NCBI GenBank assembly: GCA_944323475.1 | Contig: CALUSQ010000009.1 | Coordinates: forward strand, 1 to 59,728 | Direction: 5' to 3' | Length of the DNA stretch: 59,728 nucleotides | Source: Candidatus Gastranaerophilales bacterium | GTDB lineage: Bacteria; Cyanobacteriota; Vampirovibrionia; Gastranaerophilales; Gastranaerophilaceae | Notes under the pieces: generated by a model | What the model was told of the DNA's origin: nothing | What the model saw: the letters and a program-made list of their open reading frames with translations, nothing else | Database searches by the model: none | In this document: positions 55,148 to 59,728 of the stretch, in pieces | Numbering within the stretch: the stretch's first letter is position 1 | How the letters are laid out: each line of letters opens with the position of its first letter | Made by a program: the position numbers and the translations under genes

Positions 55148-55169
55148 ATAAAAACCTTTCTACATAACA

Positions 55170-55186
55170 CTTACATATATATAAAG
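55170..55186 (-). promoter_or_regulatory. promoter-like element C (ctttatatatatgtaag)
   Basis: Exact reverse-strand copy of element A, 23 bp upstream of the 55147 start. Confidence 0.5.
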
Positions 55187-55437
55187 GGACAAAGAAACAA
55201 TTTATTTACAAACTTTTCTTCAAACATGCAACACATATTTAAAAATCCTTAATATTACAATCTTATAACCGTACAAAAACGAATTAACATTTTGTTACAT
55301 AACACAAAAAAGTTATTTTTTACCCTACTATCTAATAAAAAATAGAATAGTGGGTAATTGTTCATATTAGACTTTTTATATTAAATATAATCAATAAATC
55401 TTTTTCATACTTCCAACTATTCTTAATTCCAGACACG

Positions 55438-55458
55438 GGCAGTGATTATCATTGCCCT
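55438..55458 (+). terminator. orphan terminator-like hairpin
   Basis: The arms gggca.tgat / atca.tgccc form a hairpin followed by a T-rich run. No plus-strand gene precedes it, so it may end a non-coding transcript or be incidental. Confidence 0.45.
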
Positions 55459-55475
55459 TTTTATTTTGTTAAAAA

Positions 55476-56840
55476 TTAAAACATAGCGTAATATCTTATA
55501 AATATTCCAAAAAATAAATTTAAATAAACAATTAAAATAAAACTTAAATTTAGATATATCAAAGAATTATTTTTCAAAATTTTCTTTTTATCTCCAATCA
55601 ACAAAAATAGCCAAACAAAAAATGGCAAAGCTATAGGAATAAAATATCTGCCCTGTAAACCTTCAAAAGGACTTATTTGAGTCGGTACAGCCCAAGAGAC
55701 ATAGATGATTGTGCAAATAACTACAAAATTAAGTAAACAAACCAAAGGTAGCACAATTTTTTGGAATATATTCGCTTTGTAGCTAATATTATCTTCACTG
55801 AAAAATAAATTCAATCCCAAAACTATATAGTATAGCCAATAAACAAAAGGAAACAAAAACACATCCAGCCAACCTAATATACCTATAAAACTATATGTAA
55901 CAGCAATAAAATAAGCACAAAGAGTTCTAAAAAGTACTCCAATATAAACAATTGGATGAGCTGCTATAAATTGCACTTGTTCAACAGGATTTGAATTATT
56001 TAAAGGTACAAACAAACCATAACTAAATTTTGACCATAAAAAAGAAATAATAAATGCAGGTATGAGTACACTGCAAACTTTTGCAAAATATTTATCAGCA
56101 AATTTTTCTTTCGGAATAAATAAAACAAATAAAGATAACAAAACACTTTGTTTTATCAATGCCAAAACTATTGCAAATATTGCAAGAAAAAATAGCTGTT
56201 TCTTATTGATATTTTCTTTTTGTGCACTAATTTTCAAAATATAAGAAAAAAATAAAATACTTAACGCTATCAAAACCCCATCAGCAGAAACTGATGAGCC
56301 TAATGCCAAACTCATTGGCATCAATAATAAAAGAAACACTATTTGTTTGCAAAATGGAATCGTCTTTATTGACAAATATCCGCAAAAAATATAAAACAAC
56401 AATAATGAAATCTTTGCACAAACCATTATCCAATATATGGAATTTGTAAAAATTTTTGCAATAAAAATTCCAATACTTTGAGGAAAATAAGCAAAACAAG
56501 AATACATTGCATGATATTTTTGATTGAAAAATTGAAGTTTTGATATATCTAACTTTATATTTTTTGAATTATTTATATCATCAAATGATATTCTTTTTGT
56601 CGTATCAAAAATCAAATAATCATACCTGTTTTCAAACTCTTTTAATGCAACAGGAAGATTATCCCCAGCAATCCCATCTGACAATTTTGAAACAAAATGT
56701 CCTTCTGAAACAGAATATGCTTTCAAAAACTGTACCGGTTCATCCGGTGATTGAAACGGGGGAATAAAAAATATTAGAATGAAGCCTAAAATCATTGCCA
56801 ATAATACAAAAATATATTCAATTTTAAAAATTTTTTCCAT
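55476..56840 (-). CDS. DUF2142-family polytopic membrane protein
   Basis: About 454 residues with 10-12 predicted membrane segments. The N-terminal IPPFQSPDEPVQFLKAYSVSEG is the DUF2142 signature, a group related to GT-C glycosyltransferases. I choose the ATG at 56840, with GGGG upstream, over that at 56852. It may transfer a sugar from a lipid carrier at the membrane; this is inferred from family. Confidence 0.75.
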   Translation of the reverse strand: MEKIFKIEYIFVLLAMILGFILIFFIPPFQSPDEPVQFLKAYSVSEGHFVSKLSDGIAGDNLPVALKEFENRYDYLIFDTTKRISFDDINNSKNIKLDISKLQFFNQKYHAMYSCFAYFPQSIGIFIAKIFTNSIYWIMVCAKISLLLFYIFCGYLSIKTIPFCKQIVFLLLLMPMSLALGSSVSADGVLIALSILFFSYILKISAQKENINKKQLFFLAIFAIVLALIKQSVLLSLFVLFIPKEKFADKYFAKVCSVLIPAFIISFLWSKFSYGLFVPLNNSNPVEQVQFIAAHPIVYIGVLFRTLCAYFIAVTYSFIGILGWLDVFLFPFVYWLYYIVLGLNLFFSEDNISYKANIFQKIVLPLVCLLNFVVICTIIYVSWAVPTQISPFEGLQGRYFIPIALPFFVWLFLLIGDKKKILKNNSLIYLNLSFILIVYLNLFFGIFIRYYAMF

Positions 56841-56902
56841 TCGTAACCCCATAATAATAATTTTAATGCTAATATAGAATCATATAAAAAGGAACTCTAT
56901 TA

Positions 56903-58144
56903 ATGATATCACAAGATTCAACAAGCCAAAATTCAACAACTATTATAGAAGATTCAGAATATTTTAATAAAAATCTTAATATCAGTTATATTCCACCCAA
57001 CACACCTAAACCAGATAATAAAATTATTTTAAAACACTATTTTTCTTCTATACAAATATATGGGCTAATAATTATTTTGTATTGGCTAAATCCCTTTTTT
57101 TCTCAATCACCATTAGAAATAAAACTTTTTTATAGCTTCTTTTATCTTGCTTATATTCTTATAGCACCTATAATATATTTTTCTGTTCGTCCAAAATCCA
57201 TTTACAATTCACACTCTATAGAAATTTGTAATTACATAGCAAAAATCTTCTCTTCAAAACAAAAATTAATATCACTAAATCCAGAAGAAATTAAAAATTT
57301 CCTTAATTTGTACAAACCAACATACAAAGAAAAACAATCTTTAATGCTTATATTTATAAAATCATTCTTTGGTATACTTATGGTTCAAAGTTTATATAAC
57401 AATTTTTTAGAAATAAAAGCTAATATACCTTATTACTTAGAAATTATAAAATCTCTTATTATACATTTTAAAACACAAACAATAACTTTAGCTCAAGCAG
57501 TACCTAATGATGCCAGACAGTTTTTATACAGACAAGCTATATTAATTCTCTATTCAATAGATTTATCTATTTTTAGTTTTGGTTATCTGACAGAACTTAC
57601 AATATTGAAAAACAAAATAAGAACAGTAGAGACTACAGCTGCCGGAATATTTTTCTGTCTTGCTTGTTACACACCATTTGTTCTTTCATCAAATGCTTTT
57701 TTAGGATGGGGACAGTCAGATGTAACTTCGGCTTTTGGAGATGAAACTTCTCTTCTAACTTGGTCAATAAGATTTATAGCATTATTTTTCCTTATGATAT
57801 ATGTTTCAGCATCAATAGCACTTGGAACCAAAGGAAGCAATCTTACAAATAGAGGCACTGTATCTTGCTTCCCTTATAACATTGTTAGACATCCAGCATA
57901 TGTTGCTAAAAATACATTTTGGATAATTACTACATTAACATTATTTATAGTAGACTTTACAAAACCTGATTTTAATTTTGGAGATTATATTTTGAAACTA
58001 ATTTTAACTGTACTGACTCTATCAAGCTGGGCTTTGATCTACTATTTTAGAGCACTTACAGAAGAAAGACATCTTATACAAGATCCTGAATATAGAAAAT
58101 ACACCCAACAAGTTAAATATAGATTTATACCTTGGTTAATATAA
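56903..58144 (+). CDS. isoprenylcysteine carboxyl methyltransferase-like membrane protein
   Basis: A 413-residue polytopic protein with about 8-9 membrane segments. The C-terminal part matches the ICMT/PEMT-like methyltransferases: NIVRHPAYVAKNTFWI followed by the end RALTEERHLIQDPEYRKYTQ. The N-terminal half is unrelated and acidic at the start. The substrate is unknown; many bacterial members modify lipids. AAAGGA precedes the ATG. Confidence 0.65.
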   Translation: MISQDSTSQNSTTIIEDSEYFNKNLNISYIPPNTPKPDNKIILKHYFSSIQIYGLIIILYWLNPFFSQSPLEIKLFYSFFYLAYILIAPIIYFSVRPKSIYNSHSIEICNYIAKIFSSKQKLISLNPEEIKNFLNLYKPTYKEKQSLMLIFIKSFFGILMVQSLYNNFLEIKANIPYYLEIIKSLIIHFKTQTITLAQAVPNDARQFLYRQAILILYSIDLSIFSFGYLTELTILKNKIRTVETTAAGIFFCLACYTPFVLSSNAFLGWGQSDVTSAFGDETSLLTWSIRFIALFFLMIYVSASIALGTKGSNLTNRGTVSCFPYNIVRHPAYVAKNTFWIITTLTLFIVDFTKPDFNFGDYILKLILTVLTLSSWALIYYFRALTEERHLIQDPEYRKYTQQVKYRFIPWLI

Positions 58145-58176
58145 AAAATACATCCTAAAATTAGAATGTATTTTTA
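58145..58176. terminator. bidirectional terminator
   Basis: Hairpin with arms aaaatacat and atgtatttt around a short loop, between convergent genes. Confidence 0.75.
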
Positions 58177-58205
58177 AGATATTAATAGCACAATTAACAG
58201 AATTA

Positions 58206-59258
58206 TTAACTTTTATATTTCCAGCCGTTTTCCATAATTTCACGGGCTTTCCCAACAGGAATAAATTTCCAGTCACTTGAGTTAGCATTTGTAGAAAGGT
58301 CATCATCTGACGCACCACCTGAAGAAGATCCTGAAGAAGATCCTGATGAAGAACTAGATGAAGCTCCAAGACCAGCAGAACTAGAACTAATATTAACAGA
58401 AGATGTAGATTTTGAAGATGATGTAGTGATAGGCTGTTGAGGATTTTCATTCATCCAACTGCTTGTTTTTGATGATGTACCTGAAGATGTGCTAGTCCCA
58501 CTAGTTATATCAGTAATAGGAGATTTATAGCTCGAATTACCTGGACCCAAATCATTTATGTTAGAAGAAGATGAAGACCCAAGAGTTCTTGAAGAACTTG
58601 AAGAACCAAAAGACCCAGAAGAACTGGAAGAACCATAACTTCTTGAAGAACTAGAAGAGCCAATGCTCATTGAAGAGCTAGAAGATCCAAGAGTTCTTGA
58701 ACTAGAACCTCTGCTAATAGCATATGCTTTTGGCATGAAGATATCAGATAAAAGATCAATTACATTATTAGAATTAAAAGACAAAACAGTACTTAAAGGT
58801 TCTGTAGAAAGTCTATATTGATAAATATCTAATTCATAAGTATTTGGAGCATCTAAAGCATTAGTATCAATAAAAAACTGCATACCATTGTTCGCAATTG
58901 AAATACCACCTTCTAAAACAACAGCATTATTTGGCTTAACAGGTAATGTATCAGTAGCAATACAATCAGAAATATTTGTAGAGGAGCATTTTTTAATAAT
59001 GTTAAATCTAGGAATCATATAATCAGTAAAAAGATTATCACCACCAACAGAAACAATATCTATATCTGGATTATTTGCAATAACATAATCCAAAGAAGAA
59101 GATAATGTACTATATCCTTTCTTGAGTTGTACACCTATGCTAGAAGACTGCGAATACTTCTTAAGTCCTGGAAGAGTTAGAGCAGTAACAACACCAATAA
59201 TAACTATAGTTAGCAGAACTTCAGCTAAAGTCATAGCAATAATTTTCTTCATTTTCAT
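58206..59258 (-). CDS. type IV pilin-like prepilin with serine-rich repeats
   Basis: A 350-residue protein. The prepilin peptidase site is A8|M9 in IIAMTLAEVLLTIV, with Glu at +5 (E13), and the following hydrophobic helix is typical of pilins and pseudopilins. Residues about 185-240 contain repeated SSSSS blocks separated by short spacers such as RTLG, MSIG, RSYG and SFG, and a second Ser-rich block follows near 290-320. The repeats are probably flexible and may be glycosylated. It is large for a pilin, so it could be a minor pilin or an adhesin. AAGGA precedes the start. Confidence 0.78.
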   Translation of the reverse strand: MKMKKIIAMTLAEVLLTIVIIGVVTALTLPGLKKYSQSSSIGVQLKKGYSTLSSSLDYVIANNPDIDIVSVGGDNLFTDYMIPRFNIIKKCSSTNISDCIATDTLPVKPNNAVVLEGGISIANNGMQFFIDTNALDAPNTYELDIYQYRLSTEPLSTVLSFNSNNVIDLLSDIFMPKAYAISRGSSSRTLGSSSSSMSIGSSSSSRSYGSSSSSGSFGSSSSSRTLGSSSSSNINDLGPGNSSYKSPITDITSGTSTSSGTSSKTSSWMNENPQQPITTSSSKSTSSVNISSSSAGLGASSSSSSGSSSGSSSGGASDDDLSTNANSSDWKFIPVGKAREIMENGWKYKS

Positions 59259-59367
59259 AAATATCCTTAATAAATTAATAATCCATATATTAAATATACC
59301 ATCTTAAACAAACTAATATCACAGTTGCGATCAATTAGTTTTACATATGGTTACAAAAAAACAAAAA

Positions 59368-59394
59368 AGGATCTTTGAACTATTCAAAAATCCT
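59368..59394 (-). terminator. terminator of the rRNA operon
   Basis: Hairpin with arms aggat.tttgaa and ttcaaa.atcct, followed on the minus strand by a T-rich run, about 20 bp after the 5S gene. Confidence 0.75.
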
Positions 59395-59413
59395 TCTTTG
59401 TTAAAATTAGAAT

Positions 59414-59526
59414 CTGGCAACTAGCTATCTTCCCAGGCGGTCTTCCGCCAAGTAGTTTCGCCGCAAGCTGTCTTTACGACCGTGTTCGGGATGGGAACGG
59501 GTGGAATCCAGCCGCTTGGTCACCAG
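59414..59526 (-). rRNA. rrf: 5S ribosomal RNA
   Basis: About 113 nt on the minus strand. It has paired ends ctgg..ccag, the conserved CCCATCCCGAACACGG loop (here ccatcccgaacacggtcg) and the GGGAAGATAG end. It lies downstream of 23S rRNA in the usual order. Confidence 0.9.
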
Positions 59527-59640
59527 AAAATCGATTTTGATTGGCTTATGATGAAAAACATCACCAATCAAACCGGTCATCTGACCGTACACTGAAAGCT
59601 ACATAGTAATTATAAGCTTAGCAAAGCTAAACGCAATCAC

Positions 59641-59728
59641 AATTCCTAATATAGGAAAAGCCCTCGTCCTATTAGTAATGCTCGACTACATATGTTGCCA
59701 TACTTCTATCTGCATCCTATCAACCACG
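59641..59728 (-). rRNA. rrl: 23S ribosomal RNA, 3' end (partial)
   Basis: The sequence ctcgtcctattagtaatgct and the following segment to the edge match the 3' region of 23S rRNA on the minus strand; the rest lies beyond the window. The exact 3' end is approximate. The 115-bp spacer to 5S contains a hairpin (gattgg...ccaatc) typical of rRNA processing. Confidence 0.8.

Larger units (their letters stand above)
55148..55475. other. 328-bp gene-free interval with hairpins
   Basis: It contains the promoter-like element C, an inverted repeat ACCC-ACTAT / ATAGT-GGGT (55322-55355), a TATAAT-like block at 55386, and a terminator-like hairpin (55438-55458) followed by TTTTTATTTT on the plus strand. 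No coding frame is supported. Confidence 0.7.

Noticed and set aside
58136..58450. Leu-rich reading frame antisense to the pilin-like gene
   Set aside because: It is the mirror of the Ser-rich repeats and has no ribosome binding site.
1..59728. CRISPR array or insertion sequence
   Set aside because: No regularly spaced repeats and no transposase-like protein were seen.

Overview
The window is AT-rich (roughly 30% GC by eye), densely coded and uses many TTG starts. Several features point to a diderm with cyanobacterial affinities: a SmtB-type zinc repressor with the exact SmtB ligand spacing, a short SSB without an acidic tail, LolA-like and lipid A acyltransferase-like proteins, an AMIN-like domain, and many Gly/Lys-rich orphan proteins. 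My best guess is a gut Melainabacteria (Gastranaerophilales) genome; this is inference, and the partial 23S and the 5S rRNA at the right edge could settle it.

Layout. 1-12020 is an almost complete aryl-polyene (APE)-type biosynthetic cluster. A leftward arm (KS apeR, KR apeQ, DH apeP, KS apeO) is divergent from a rightward arm (apeC chain-length-factor-like, apeD acyltransferase, two ACPs, apeG membrane protein, an apeH-apeI fusion, apeK thioesterase, apeL LolA-like, apeM MMPL exporter), followed by a phosphopantetheinyl transferase and a lipid acyltransferase. 12032-14441 is a zinc/cadmium P-type ATPase divergent from its SmtB-like repressor, with three palindromic operators between them. 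14516-21901 is a phosphonate-glycan locus: a Fom1-like cytidylyltransferase/PEP mutase, a phosphonopyruvate decarboxylase fused to an iron alcohol dehydrogenase, an FkbM methyltransferase, a family 2 glycosyltransferase, a CDP-glycerol glycerophosphotransferase-like protein and a small Rossmann-like protein. Together they are predicted to make CMP-activated 2-hydroxyethylphosphonate and attach it to a surface glycan.

22074-48499 is mostly housekeeping: rimO, fba, a histidine kinase/response regulator pair, yidD, proB-proA-hemW, an LCP protein with an A17 tract, a DciA-like protein with a CMP-sugar synthetase, rsmI, ffh, ferritin with desulfoferrodoxin, a PdxA/four-carbon acid-sugar kinase pair, and ssb. 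Scattered among them are lineage-type orphans: two HEIGH metalloprotease-like paralogues (24033 and 55147), a possible ADP-ribosyltransferase (26134), and small membrane or coiled proteins. 48708-59258 holds a 1164-aa degenerate cyclase/ATPase/TPR protein, a MgtE-N-like helical protein, a DUF2142 membrane protein, an isoprenylcysteine-methyltransferase-like protein and a serine-repeat pseudopilin. The right edge carries 5S and the 3' end of 23S rRNA, both on the minus strand.

The most interesting items are the APE cluster and the Fom1-like phosphonate-glycan locus in this kind of genome. Next come a candidate CU-rich sRNA at 41006-41140 and a 17-bp promoter-like element shared by that sRNA and one of the metalloprotease paralogues, with variants before other orphan genes. 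No CRISPR array, transposase or tRNA gene was recognised.
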